64,000 nucleotides of DNA from Micromonospora alfalfae. GTDB lineage: Bacteria > Actinomycetota > Actinomycetes > Mycobacteriales > Micromonosporaceae. The notes under the pieces are model-generated. The model saw only the letters and a program-made list of their open reading frames with translations. It was not told where the DNA came from and ran no database searches. Every line of letters begins with the position of its first letter. Positions within the stretch are counted from its first letter, which is position 1. The stretch spans positions 1 to 64,000 of the forward strand of contig NZ_JAKKFH010000036.1 of NCBI RefSeq assembly GCF_022230925.1. Direction: 5' to 3'. Shown one piece after another: positions 8,947 to 17,637 of this stretch. A program made the translations under genes and the position numbers.

Positions 8947-9882
8947 GTGATCAGCGAGGACACCGCCGCCGTACGCCCGCCCGTGCTGCGCCCGGGTGAC
9001 ACGGTGCTGCTGGTGTCGCCGTCCGGGCCGACCTCGCCGGAGCGGGTGGCCCGGGGCATGGAGCTGCTCACCGGCTGGGGTCTGCGCCCGGTGCCGGCGC
9101 CCAACGCGTACGCCCGTCACGGCTACCTCGCCGGCACCGACGACCTGCGCGCCGCCGACCTGAACGCGGCCTTCGCCGACCCGGACGTGCGTGGGGTGAT
9201 CTGCACCCGTGGTGGTTACGGCGCCCAGCGGATCGTGGACGCCATCGACATGGCCGCCGTCCGCCGCGACCCGAAGGTGGTGGCCGGTTTCTCGGACATC
9301 ACCGCTTTGCAGTTCGCACTCTGGCGGGGCGCCCGCCTGGCCGGGGTGCACGGCCCCGGGGCGGCCTGGCGCGACGAGCGGACGCCACTGCGTTCCGCCG
9401 AGTCCCTGCACGCGGCACTGATGACCACCGAACCGGTGTCGATCACCGCGGTCCCCACCGAGGAGACCTTCGGCGTACGCGTACCGGGTCGCGCCACCGG
9501 CACCCTGCTCGGCGGCAACCTGTGCATGATCGCCGCGTCGATCGGCACGCCGGACCTGCCCGACCTGACCGGGGCGGTGCTGTTGATCGAGGACGTACAG
9601 GAGCCCCCGTACAAGGTCGACCGAATGCTCACCCACCTGCGCCGGGCCGGCGCACTGGACGGACTGGCCGGGGTGGCGGTCGGGCAGTTCACCGACTGCG
9701 GCGACGGCTGGGACACCACAATCGTCGACGTGCTCACCGAACGTCTGGGCGACCTGGACGTACCGGTCCTCGGCGGCCTCCCCATCGGCCACGGCCCCAA
9801 CCAGCTCACAGTCCCGGTGGGCACCACCGCCACCCTCGACACCACCACCGCCACCCTCACCGCAACCCCCGCAGTCCACTAA
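8947..9882 (+). CDS. ldcA: L,D-carboxypeptidase, peptidase family S66
   Basis: 311 residues. The S66 catalytic residues are in place: Ser116 in VVAGFSD, Glu215 in VLLIEDV and His282 in PIGHGPNQ, with spacing close to that of E. coli LdcA. The enzyme removes the terminal D-alanine from tetrapeptide muropeptides during peptidoglycan recycling. Some S66 members instead give immunity to peptide-nucleotide antibiotics (MccF), and this cannot be fully excluded. There is no signal peptide, so it is cytosolic. A GTG start is assumed; the ribosome-binding site is weak. It ends 66 bases before the stop of the convergent propeller gene, with a palindrome between. Confidence 0.85.
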   Translation: MISEDTAAVRPPVLRPGDTVLLVSPSGPTSPERVARGMELLTGWGLRPVPAPNAYARHGYLAGTDDLRAADLNAAFADPDVRGVICTRGGYGAQRIVDAIDMAAVRRDPKVVAGFSDITALQFALWRGARLAGVHGPGAAWRDERTPLRSAESLHAALMTTEPVSITAVPTEETFGVRVPGRATGTLLGGNLCMIAASIGTPDLPDLTGAVLLIEDVQEPPYKVDRMLTHLRRAGALDGLAGVAVGQFTDCGDGWDTTIVDVLTERLGDLDVPVLGGLPIGHGPNQLTVPVGTTATLDTTTATLTATPAVH

Positions 9883-9932
9883 CCGGGCTCCGCTCCCCCG
9901 CCCGCCCCCGGGCGCCCACCTCCGGCACCGTT

Positions 9933-9987
9933 GATCATGAAGTTGTTGTCACTCGCCACGGCGTGTCGCGGCAATAACTTCATGATC
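9933..9987. repeat. GATC-tipped palindrome, subfamily C, copy 1
   Basis: A 55-base inverted repeat with arms GATCATGAAGTTGTTG and CAATAACTTCATGATC. It lies between convergent ldcA and the propeller pseudogene and supplies the last codons and stop of the latter. A related copy is at 50778-50850. Confidence 0.85.
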
Positions 9988-10874
9988 GCCGCCGGGTGGG
10001 TGGGTCAGGTGGGCTATGGCGCCGATTTCCAGGGCGGCCCAGATGCCCGTGGGGGTGCGGGTGATGCCGTGGGGTTCGGCGTTCGGGGTGGGTAGGGCGT
10101 AACCCTCGATTCGCCCGGCGGGGTCGAGGTGACCGATCCGGTTGGCACCCCACTCGGTGAACCACACGCCGCCATCCGGGTCGGCACTATCGCGTGCGGG
10201 CGGGCCGCCCGGTCCGGCAGCGGGAGCTCGACGATCTCTCCATCCCTGTCGATCCGACCGAGCTGACCGGCGGCGATCTCCACGAACCAGATGACGCCGT
10301 CATCGCCCAAGGTGATGCCGACCGGGCCCGCCTTCGCTGTGGGTAACGGGTGCAGCGTGACAGTGCCGTCGAGGTCGATCCGACCGATCGCGTTCGCCTG
10401 GTTGAGTGTGAACCAGAGAGCCTGGTCCGCCCCGGCAGTGATCATCGAGGCGAACCCGCCGGTCACCGGCAGCGGGAACGCGGTGTGGGTGCCGTCGGTC
10501 TCCACCCGGCCGATGGTGTCGGAGGTCATCCCGGCGTACCAGAGCGCGCCATCAGGCCCAGCCGCGATGCCGCCTGGCCCGGTGCCGGCCGGTAGGGCGA
10601 CGGTGCGCTGCTCACCGTCGACGGTGATCCGACCGATCCGGTCGTCTCCCGAGCGGGTGAACCAGAGCGCCCCGTCCGGCCCGGCCGTGATGATCAACGG
10701 GCGACCGCCGGCCGGATCCAGCGGGTAGGTCCGGACCTCGCCGTCAGGCGACAACCGGGCGATCCCGCCGGCATGGGCCAACGTCAGCCACAGCGCGCCG
10801 TCCGGGCCAGGCGTGATGCCGTACGGTCCGGAGCCCGGCTCGACGAGTGGAATCTCCCGAATCTCGACGGTCAT
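9949..10874 (-). pseudogene. streptogramin-lyase-like (Vgb family) beta-propeller, frameshifted
   Basis: Repeated blades of the type GPDGALWFT and IGRI mark a seven-bladed propeller of the virginiamycin B lyase family, which linearises type B streptogramins in bona fide members; many relatives have unknown substrates. Translation from the ATG at 10874 (preceded by GGAAGGA) is intact to PHAIV near 10200. The homologous sequence (VWFTEWGANRIGHLD, then PHGITRTPTGIWAALEIG) then continues in another frame to a stop at 9949. Restoring one G in CCGACCCGGAT near 10190 rejoins the frames, so this is a single-base deletion in the gene or a sequencing error. The final residues are encoded by the palindrome at 9933-9987. 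With the frame repaired the length is near normal for the family. Confidence 0.75.
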
Positions 10875-10973
10875 GCCGCAGTGTCCTTCCGTCGGTGAAT
10901 CGTCCACCCTGACCCCCCGGCCAGCGACGACACAACCGATTTCGCCCACCGCCCGGCCCTGATTGTCAGCTCG

Positions 10974-10989
10974 CTGACAGGGTCGCCAC
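10974..10989. promoter_or_regulatory. short inverted repeat, possible operator
   Basis: TGTCAGC and GCTGACA separated by two bases lie in the gap between the divergent propeller and secreted-protein genes, 72 bases before the latter's start. The position suits a regulator site or a leader hairpin. No matching regulator is adjacent. Confidence 0.35.
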
Positions 10990-11060
10990 GGCTTCCGCCC
11001 AGACTGCCCGGTCACAGTCGGTCACGACAGCGCAGGATGACCGAACCTCTGGAGGACAGC

Positions 11061-11543
11061 ATGTCCCGCACCATCCGCAGGAAGCACCTGCTGGCCGGCC
11101 TGGCCACCGCCGGCGTCCTCGGCGTCGGGATCGCGGCCCCGACGATCGCGTTCGCCGCCGACACTCCCACGCCGACACCGAGCGCCAACACCGCCCTCGC
11201 GCCCGACGCGGCGCCCGGCGGGGCCCCGGGTGCGAAGGCCGACCGGCAGGGCGAATTCGCCGAGGCGCTCGCCAAGGAGCTGGGCGTTCCCACCGACAAG
11301 GTGACCGCCGCACTGGAGAAGATCCGCGAGCAGCACCGCCCGGCCGACCGACCGCAGCGCCCGTCCGCCGAGGACCGGCAGGCCGCGCTCAAGCAGCGCC
11401 TGGACCAGGCGGTCAAGGACGGCAAGCTCACCCAGGAGCAGGCCGACGCCATCACCACCGCCGTTGAGGCCGGCGTCTTCCCCGGCCCCGGCGGCCACCG
11501 CGGCCCGGGCGGCCACCACGGCGCTGGTACGCCCGGCAAGTAG
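11061..11543 (+). CDS. small secreted protein, DUF2680-like
   Basis: 160 residues. A basic start (MSRTIRRKH), a hydrophobic stretch and an Ala-x-Ala site near residues 31-33 make a clear Sec signal peptide. Then come a Pro/Thr/Ala linker, a helical part with a GKLTQEQADAI motif typical of DUF2680/YckD-like secreted proteins, and a Gly/His-rich tail that could bind metal ions. The ATG at 11061 follows GGAGGACAGC; an upstream in-frame ATG at 11037 would bury the signal peptide and is rejected. The molecular role of this family is unknown. A degenerate repeat tract follows the gene. Confidence 0.75.
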   Translation: MSRTIRRKHLLAGLATAGVLGVGIAAPTIAFAADTPTPTPSANTALAPDAAPGGAPGAKADRQGEFAEALAKELGVPTDKVTAALEKIREQHRPADRPQRPSAEDRQAALKQRLDQAVKDGKLTQEQADAITTAVEAGVFPGPGGHRGPGGHHGAGTPGK

Positions 11544-11559
11544 TCCGACGAGCCCGGCC

Positions 11560-11830
11560 CCGGCAGGCGCCAGCAGGCCGGGGCCGGCCTCGGTACCCCC
11601 AGGACAGGCCCGGTCCGCCCTCGACACGCCCCACAGCAGACCCGGGCCACCCCCGACACACCCCCGGGCAGGCCCGGTCCGCCCCGGCACACCCCGCAAA
11701 AGGCCCGGTCCGACCTCGACACGCCCCACAGCAGGCCCGGTCCGACCCCGACACACCCCCGGGCAGGCCCGGTCGGCCCACGCCCGCAGCAGGCCCGTTC
11801 CGACCTGTCGGGCCCGGGCCGGCCCGGGCC
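11560..11830. repeat. degenerate GC-rich tandem repeat tract
   Basis: Roughly 30-base units containing GGCCCGGTCCG, CGACAC and CCCC(A/C)CAGCAG recur with variation through this non-coding stretch between convergent genes. Open frames on both strands are low-complexity products of the repeat and I do not call a gene. The 410-base gap also holds the palindrome at 11842-11916. Confidence 0.7.
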
Positions 11831-11841
11831 TGTACCGGCTT

Positions 11842-11916
11842 GATCGACTCGGTTTCCGTGAAGTCGCGGTGTCCTGCGCGCTCGGACACCCCGACATCAT
11901 GAAAGCCGAGTCGATC
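11842..11916. repeat. GATC-tipped palindrome, subfamily D, copy 1
   Basis: A 75-base imperfect palindrome beginning GATCGACTCGG and ending CCGAGTCGATC, with GGTGTCC and GGACACC at the centre. It lies between two convergent genes. The second copy is at 18499-18573. Confidence 0.85.
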
Positions 11917-11953
11917 ACGCGCGGCCCGGGAAGGAGCGCGGCCCGGGAAGGGG

Positions 11954-12337
11954 TCAGGGCTGCGGGGGCGGGGGCGTGAACACGCCCAGGTGGTTGCCGG
12001 CCGGGTCGAGGAGGTGGGCCAACGTGAGACCGCTCGGAGTCGTACGCGCCGGCACCAGCACCCGCCCTCCGGCAGCTTCGGCCTGTCGGCAGGTTTCCGC
12101 CACGTCGACGACCTCGGCGTAGAACACCGCGTAGTTGGGCGACGTCCCGTCGGTCGCCCGGATCGCCCCGCCGATCCCGGTGTCGCCGCCGGCCCCGGTC
12201 ACGCGGTAGGACCCTCCGTTGGTCGAGCCCTGCTCCTCGAAGGTCCAGCCGAACAGGTCTCCGTAGAACCGCTCCGCGTCCTCGGGCCGGTCGGTGCCGA
12301 TCTCGAACCAGGTGATGGGCGTGGTGGACCTGGACAT
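11954..12337 (-). CDS. VOC family (glyoxalase/bleomycin-resistance fold) protein
   Basis: 127 residues with the two beta-alpha-beta-beta-beta modules of the vicinal-oxygen-chelate fold. An N-terminal ITWFEIGTDRPEDAERFYGDLFGW matches the start of module 1 (shown here as two motifs: ITWFEIGT and FYGDLFGW), and module 2 ends LLDPAGNHLGVF. Such proteins bind a metal and small substrates as dioxygenases, glyoxalases or resistance proteins; the substrate is not predictable. It lies 199 bases downstream of a WYL-type regulator on the same strand, a common pairing, which suggests that regulator may control it. Confidence 0.8.
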   Translation of the reverse strand: MSRSTTPITWFEIGTDRPEDAERFYGDLFGWTFEEQGSTNGGSYRVTGAGGDTGIGGAIRATDGTSPNYAVFYAEVVDVAETCRQAEAAGGRVLVPARTTPSGLTLAHLLDPAGNHLGVFTPPPPQP

Positions 12338-12536
12338 CTCATGCCTCCAGAATTTCCGTGCCGGCCGATCGGCCGTCGTCTGGAGCAGTCTCGGGGTCGT
12401 TGGCGACAGCGTCCTGTCGGTGTTTTCGGATCACCCGGCGGGGTTTCCAGCGACGAGACTCACCATGGCCCGCCGCCCCGCCGACAGGTCTCAGACCAGG
12501 CCGCCGCGCCGAGCCCCTCTCAGAGCCGAGCCCGTC

Positions 12537-13229
12537 TCAGACCAGGCTCAGCGGGCGGACCCGCTCGTGCGGAATGTCGAGATCCGTCAGGCGTAGCTCC
12601 CGGGCCACCACGTCGGGCAGCGCACGGACGCTCCGGATCCGATCCGTACGGAAGCAGCGCACCTCGTCGCGCAGACGGCACCAGGCGACCAGGTACCAGT
12701 GTCGGGAGTTGCCGAGGTAGCCGAGTGGCTCGACGTCACGGGTCGAGTCGGCGCCGGCGCGGTCGGCGTACCGGATGCGCAGCACCCGGCGCGCGGCGAC
12801 CGCGTCGGCGACGGTGGCCGGGACGGGCGTGGCCGGCCCGTCGCCGATCAGGTGCACCCGGCCGGCGAGGCGGTGTGCCTCGGCGGCGTCGGCGGCCGGC
12901 AGCACCGCCACCAGCTTGCGCAGCGCGGTGGCGGCCGGCCCGGCGAACGGGGAGCCGGCGAGCCGGTGCAGCGCCACCGCCATAGCCACCGCCTCGGCGG
13001 CGGTCAGGTTGACCGGCGGCAGGGTGCGGGCGCGGTCGAGGACGTAGCCGCCGGTGCGCCCGGGCTCGGCCCAGATCGGCACCCCGGCCTCCTGCAACGC
13101 GCCGAGGTCCCGTTCGATCGTCCGGCTGCTCACCTCGAAGCGCGCGGCCAGCCAGCTGGCACTGCGCGGCCGTGGTGACACCGCCCGCAGCTCCTCGACC
13201 AGCGCGTAGAGGCGATCGGTGCGGTTCAT
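12537..13229 (-). CDS. HTH/WYL-domain transcriptional regulator, YafY family
   Basis: 230 residues. The N-terminal winged helix has SSRTIERDLGALQEAGVPI (recognition helix around residues 32-50) and the C-terminal WYL domain has RHWYLVAWCRLRDEVRCFR. WYL domains bind ligands, in some cases nucleic acid or cyclic di-GMP. The start at ATG 13229 is preferred because it begins MNRTDRLYALVEEL, the usual N-terminus; the open frame extends upstream through a palindrome and is not coding. The likely target is the VOC gene downstream. Confidence 0.85.
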   Translation of the reverse strand: MNRTDRLYALVEELRAVSPRPRSASWLAARFEVSSRTIERDLGALQEAGVPIWAEPGRTGGYVLDRARTLPPVNLTAAEAVAMAVALHRLAGSPFAGPAATALRKLVAVLPAADAAEAHRLAGRVHLIGDGPATPVPATVADAVAARRVLRIRYADRAGADSTRDVEPLGYLGNSRHWYLVAWCRLRDEVRCFRTDRIRSVRALPDVVARELRLTDLDIPHERVRPLSLV

Positions 13230-13302
13230 GCCCGGCACGCTACGGCCGGGGTACGACGCCCGCGGCGACCGCCCACCGACCGCGAGCGCCCCCGCCGGCC
13301 AG

Positions 13303-13351
13303 AGATCTTGGACAGTTTCCGTCAGGAGATAACGGAAACTGTCCAAGATCT
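13303..13351. repeat. GATC-tipped palindrome, subfamily B, copy 1
   Basis: Perfect 20-base arms AGATCTTGGACAGTTTCCGT and its complement surround a 9-base loop. The same arms recur at 26771-26819. It lies 74 bases upstream of the WYL regulator start, where it could affect transcription read-through from the DUF350 gene. Confidence 0.9.
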
Positions 13352-13388
13352 ACACAGCCGCAGACGCACAGCCGCCAGCCGCCCGCCC

Positions 13389-13520
13389 GCAGGCGCACAC
13401 CCACCAGGACGCACGACCGCAGGCGCACACCCGCCAGGACGCACGACCGCAAGCGAACCGCCCGCACGGCGGACCGCCCACACGACGAACCGCCCGCACG
13501 ACGAACCGCCCACACGACGA
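13389..13520. repeat. two adjoining tandem repeats (30-base and 16-base units)
   Basis: Positions 13389-13448 hold two near-identical 30-base units starting CGCAGGCGCACACCC. Positions 13457-13520 hold four 16-base units ACCGCCC(G/A)CACG(A/G)CG(A/G). No spacers or leader are present, so it is not a CRISPR array. The gap 13230-13534 otherwise contains only the subfamily B palindrome. Confidence 0.85.
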
Positions 13521-13534
13521 CGCGGAAAGCCGCC

Positions 13535-13960
13535 TCAGGCGATGCAGGCGCAGACGATCAGCGCGGCCCCGAAGTGGGTGGCGGCGCTGACCCGGGCGGC
13601 CGGGTGCGGCTCGGGTGAGCAGATGACCTCGCCGAGCTTGCCGGGGGTGAGCAGGTCCAGCACCAGGAAGGCCAGCGCCATGATCGCCAACCCGACCAGG
13701 CCGAAGACCACTGTGGAGGCGAGCCCCTTGCCGAAGTCGCTGTAGCTGGTCAGGATCGCGGTGAAGACGATCCCGGCGATGCCGAGCTGGTTGGCGGCGA
13801 GCAGCAACCCCGCGTTGGCGTTGCGCTCGACCCAGATCAGGTCTCGCAGCCGTCCCGGGGTGAGCAGGTCGACGAGCCCGAAACCGGCGGCCATCAGGCC
13901 GACGCCGACGATCCCGAACACGACGCTCTGCCAGGCACCGCTGAACAGATCCTCCAGCAC
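13535..13960 (-). CDS. DUF350 family membrane protein
   Basis: 141 residues with four predicted membrane helices made of two repeated halves: GLMAAGFGLVDLLTPGRL in the first and AIMALAFLVLDLLTPGKL in the second. This duplication is typical of DUF350 proteins, which often occur with glutathionylspermidine-synthase-like or stress genes and have no proven activity. It lies about 90 bases downstream of glnA2 read in the leftward direction. The ATG at 13960 begins directly before the first helix. Confidence 0.8.
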   Translation of the reverse strand: MLEDLFSGAWQSVVFGIVGVGLMAAGFGLVDLLTPGRLRDLIWVERNANAGLLLAANQLGIAGIVFTAILTSYSDFGKGLASTVVFGLVGLAIMALAFLVLDLLTPGKLGEVICSPEPHPAARVSAATHFGAALIVCACIA

Positions 13961-14049
13961 CGACTTGCCTCCCGACTCTCCGCCCGGAGGGGTACCGGCG
14001 CGGTGATCGAGACGATAGCGGCAGCGCGCAACGGCGTCAGCCCCTGCGT

Positions 14050-15399
14050 CTACAGGGCCAGGTAGCGCTGCCGCTCGTACGGGGTGACCTCACGGCGGTA
14101 CTGCTCCCACTCGGCCCGCTTGTTGCGCAGGAAGAAGTCGAAGACGTGCTCGCCGAGCACCTCGGCGACCAGTTCGGAGCCGGCCATCACGTCGATCGCC
14201 TCGGCGAGGTTCTCCGGCAGCGCCTCGTAGCCCATGGCACGCCGCTCAGCGCTGGTCAGCGACCAGACGTCGTCCTCGGCGCCCGGCGGCAGCTCGTACC
14301 CCTCCTCGATGCCCTTCAGGCCGGCGCCGAGCAGCACCGCGAAGGCGAGGTACGGGTTGGCCGCCGAGTCCAGCGAGCGGACCTCGACGCGGGCCGAGTT
14401 GGGCTTGCCGTACGCGGGAACGCGGACCAGCGCGGACCGGTTGAGGTGACCCCAGCAGACGTACGCCGGGCTCTCGGTGATCCGGTCGGGCAGGTGCTGC
14501 GGGAAGAGCCGCTTGTACGAGTTGACCCACTGGTTGGTGACCGCCGTGTACTCCCGGGCGTGCACCAGCAGGCCGGCGATGAACGACTTCGCCACCTTGG
14601 ACAGCTTCATCGGGTCGCCGCCGTCGTGGAAGGCGTTGCGCTCCCCCTCGAACAGCGACAGGTGGGTGTGCATCCCGCTGCCCGGCTGGTCGGTGAACGG
14701 CTTCGGCATGAAGCTGGCCTGCACACCGGTGGAGAGCGCGACCTCCTTGACCACGTGCCGGAAGGTCATGATGTTGTCGGCGGTGGTGAGCGCGTCGGCG
14801 TAGCGCAGGTCGATCTCCTGCTGGCCGGGCGCGACCTCGTGGTGGCTGAACTCCACCGAGATGCCGATCCGTTCCAGGGCGAGTACGCCCTGACGGCGGA
14901 AGTCCCGGGCCACCGCGTGGGTGGTGTGCTCGAAGTAGCCGCCGGTGTCGACAGGGGTGGGCACCGAGCCGTCCTGCGGACCGTTTTCGAGCAGGAAGAA
15001 CTCGATCTCGGGGTGGGTGTAGAAGGTGAAGCCCTTCTCGGCTGCCTTGGACAGCGCGCGGCGCAGCACGTGCCGGGGGTCTGCCCAGGACGGCCCGCCG
15101 TCGGGCAGCAGGATGTCGCAGAACATCCGGGCGCTCTCGCCGCTGACGCCGCCTTCGAAGGGGAAGACCTGGAAGGTGGTCGGGTCGGGCATGGCCACCA
15201 TGTCCGATTCGAAGACCCGGGCGAAGCCCTCGATCGCCGAGCCGTCGAAGCCGATGCCTTCCTCGAAGGCCGCCTCGAGCTCGGCGGGGGCCACCGAAAC
15301 GCTCTTGAGCGTGCCCAGAACGTCGGTGAACCACAGCCGGACGAACCGGATGTCCCGCTCTTCCAGCGTGCGGAGGACGAACTCCTGCTGACGGTCCAC
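14050..15399 (-). CDS. glnA2: glutamine synthetase, GlnA2 type
   Basis: About 449 residues, very like M. tuberculosis GlnA2 along its full length: the N-terminus reads VDRQQEFVLRTLEERDIRF, and FSHHEVAPGQQEIDLR, NRSALVRVPAYG and the C-terminal HVFDFFLRNKR blocks are conserved. It condenses glutamate and ammonia to glutamine with ATP; in actinobacteria GlnA2 paralogues may be specialised and are not the main adenylylated enzyme. The region where adenylylated enzymes carry the target tyrosine reads GYEALPENL. The GTG at 15399 is chosen by alignment to the mycobacterial start; an in-frame GTG at 15420 would add seven residues. Divergent from nadE, with about 270 bases between them. Confidence 0.93.
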   Translation of the reverse strand: MDRQQEFVLRTLEERDIRFVRLWFTDVLGTLKSVSVAPAELEAAFEEGIGFDGSAIEGFARVFESDMVAMPDPTTFQVFPFEGGVSGESARMFCDILLPDGGPSWADPRHVLRRALSKAAEKGFTFYTHPEIEFFLLENGPQDGSVPTPVDTGGYFEHTTHAVARDFRRQGVLALERIGISVEFSHHEVAPGQQEIDLRYADALTTADNIMTFRHVVKEVALSTGVQASFMPKPFTDQPGSGMHTHLSLFEGERNAFHDGGDPMKLSKVAKSFIAGLLVHAREYTAVTNQWVNSYKRLFPQHLPDRITESPAYVCWGHLNRSALVRVPAYGKPNSARVEVRSLDSAANPYLAFAVLLGAGLKGIEEGYELPPGAEDDVWSLTSAERRAMGYEALPENLAEAIDVMAGSELVAEVLGEHVFDFFLRNKRAEWEQYRREVTPYERQRYLAL

Positions 15400-15670
15400 T
15401 TCCCCAACCCCTCGCGACACTCTTTTGTCCGCCTTGGCCGGGCTGCACCCGACCTGATCGCCCAGTGTTCCCGGGCCTGGTTACGCAGACGTTACGCGAA
15501 CTGCCGCCGGCCGTCCCTTCGTGTCCCGCCCGGCGAGCGCGTGCCCCCGCCGTACCACGGCGTCCGCCGCCACGACGGCCGAGTTCCTGCCGCTGCGGCG
15601 TCGCGGCGGGTGGCGGCAATCTCGTCCGAGGGTACGGATTGTCGCGCGGGGGCTGGGGCAAGATGAAGGC

Positions 15671-17428
15671 ATGCCCACCCTGCGTCTCGCCCTGTCCCAG
15701 GTCAACCCGAGCGTCGGCGACCTCGCCGGAAACGCCGACCTGGTCCGCAGCTGGACTCGCCAGGCCTCCGATGCCGGTGCCCAGTTGGTGCTCTTCCCGG
15801 AGATGATGCTGACCGGGTACCCGGTCGAGGATCTCGTCTTCCGGCGTTCCTTCGTCGCCGCGTCCCGGGCCGCCGTGGAGCGGTTGGCCGCCGACCTGGC
15901 CGCCGATGGTCTCGGCGAGTTGCCGGTCGTGGTCGGCTACCTGGACGCCGACGGCCCGCCGCAGGTCAGCGGGGACGCCGAGCCGGGCCGAGGTGCCCGC
16001 AACGCCGCCGCGCTGCTGCACCGGGGCGTCGTGGCCGCCCGCTACTTCAAGCACCACCTGCCCAATTACGGCGTCTTCGACGAGGACCGGTACTTCGTCT
16101 CGGGTGACGCGCTGACAGTTGTGCGGATCGGCGGCGTGGACGTCGCGCTGACCATCTGTGAGGACCTGTGGCAGGCCGGCGGTCCGTTCGCCGCCGCCCG
16201 GAGGGCCGGCGTCGGCCTGGTCGTCAACATCAACGGCTCGCCGTACGAGCTGAACAAGGACGACATCCGGCTGCCGCTGGTCCGCCGCCGCGCCGCCGAG
16301 GCGGGCGCCGCCATCGCGTACGTGAACATGACGGGCGGCCAGGACGAGCTGGTCTTCGAGGGCGACTCGATGATCGTGACCGCCGACGGTGAGCTGCTCA
16401 CCCGGGCACCGCAGTTCGTCGAACACCTGCTCGTGCACGACGTCGAGTTGCCGGCCGCCGCCGCCGCGCCGACCACCGAGACGCTGGCCGACGGCATGCG
16501 GATCGTGCACAGCACGCTGGACGGCATTCCGTCCACGCCGTCCGGCCCGGCCGCCACCGGCGGGCTGATCGAGCCGGTGGCCGACGAGGCCGAGGTGTGG
16601 CAGGCGCTGGTGCTGGGTCTGCGCGACTACGTCAACAAGAACCGGTTCCCGTCGGTGGTGCTCGGTCTCTCCGGGGGCATCGACTCGGCGGTGGTGGCGG
16701 CGCTCGCCGTCGACGCGCTCGGGCCGGACCGGGTGGTCGGGGTGTCGCTGCCCAGTCAGCACTCCTCGGAGCACTCCCGGGAGGACGCCGCCGACCTGGC
16801 CAAGCGCACCGGCCTGGACTACCGGGTCGAGCCGATCCAGCCGATGGTCGACGGCTTCCTGGCCAACCTGTCGCTGTCCGGCGTGGCAGTGGAGAACCTG
16901 CAGGCCCGGGTCCGTGGCGTGATCCTGATGGCGCTGTCGAACCAGGAGGGCCACCTGGTGCTGACCACCGGCAACAAGAGTGAGCTGGCGGTCGGCTACT
17001 CCACCCTGTACGGCGACTCGGTGGGCGGTTTCAACCCGGTCAAGGACGTCTGGAAGACGCTGATCTGGCGGCTCGCGAAGTGGCGTAACAGGGACGCGGC
17101 GCGGCGCGGTGAGACAGCCCCGATCCCGGAGAACTCGATCGGCAAGCCGCCGAGCGCCGAGCTGAGCCCGGGCCAGCTCGACAGCGACAGCCTGCCCGAC
17201 TACGACGTCCTGGACCCGATCCTGATCGGCTACGTCGACGGCGACCTCGGCCGCGACGGGCTGGTCGAGTCGGGTCACGACCCGGCGATCGTGGACAAGG
17301 TGCTGCGGCTGGTGGATACCGCCGAGTACAAGCGACGGCAGTCGGCGCCGGGCACGAAGATCTCCATGAAGGCGTTCGGCCGCGACCGCCGTCTGCCGAT
17401 CACCAACCGGTGGCGCGAGCACGGCTGA
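15671..17428 (+). CDS. nadE: glutamine-dependent NAD+ synthase
   Basis: 585 residues in two domains. The N-terminal nitrilase-like glutaminase has the Glu44-Lys127-Cys163 triad (LFPEMMLTGYP, YFKHHLPN, TICEDLW). The C-terminal ATP-pyrophosphatase synthetase has SGGIDS at 334-339 and TTGNKSELAVGYSTLYGD. It makes NAD+ from deamido-NAD+ with ammonia channelled from glutamine. The ATG at 15671 is preferred since the protein then begins MPTLRLALSQVNP, the expected first beta strand; the frame is open upstream only by chance. The length fits the shorter bacterial form rather than the about 680-residue mycobacterial enzyme. Confidence 0.95.
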   Translation: MPTLRLALSQVNPSVGDLAGNADLVRSWTRQASDAGAQLVLFPEMMLTGYPVEDLVFRRSFVAASRAAVERLAADLAADGLGELPVVVGYLDADGPPQVSGDAEPGRGARNAAALLHRGVVAARYFKHHLPNYGVFDEDRYFVSGDALTVVRIGGVDVALTICEDLWQAGGPFAAARRAGVGLVVNINGSPYELNKDDIRLPLVRRRAAEAGAAIAYVNMTGGQDELVFEGDSMIVTADGELLTRAPQFVEHLLVHDVELPAAAAAPTTETLADGMRIVHSTLDGIPSTPSGPAATGGLIEPVADEAEVWQALVLGLRDYVNKNRFPSVVLGLSGGIDSAVVAALAVDALGPDRVVGVSLPSQHSSEHSREDAADLAKRTGLDYRVEPIQPMVDGFLANLSLSGVAVENLQARVRGVILMALSNQEGHLVLTTGNKSELAVGYSTLYGDSVGGFNPVKDVWKTLIWRLAKWRNRDAARRGETAPIPENSIGKPPSAELSPGQLDSDSLPDYDVLDPILIGYVDGDLGRDGLVESGHDPAIVDKVLRLVDTAEYKRRQSAPGTKISMKAFGRDRRLPITNRWREHG

Positions 17429-17637
17429 GCCGTACCCCTGGGGGTGCCGGGTCGGTGGCGCGGCCCGGCGCCGCCGCGCGGTGACCTCACGGCGCGGTCC
17501 CGGGTGGCCAGGTGGGGCGGCCCCGCGCTGGTGGAGTGACATCTTGCACTGGGCCCTGCCGTCAGCCCGTCTCGCGGTGCGACGATCGCGACGGAACCCG
17601 GGGACCGCGCAGGCGGCCTCGAGGAAGGGAGACAGAG

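Noticed and set aside
13389..13520. CRISPR-like array
   Set aside because: Repeats are contiguous without spacers, units are of two different lengths, and no cas gene is near.
14246..17542. 1098-residue open frame on the minus strand across glnA2 and nadE
   Set aside because: Shadow frame spanning two well-supported genes on different strands; low-complexity composition.
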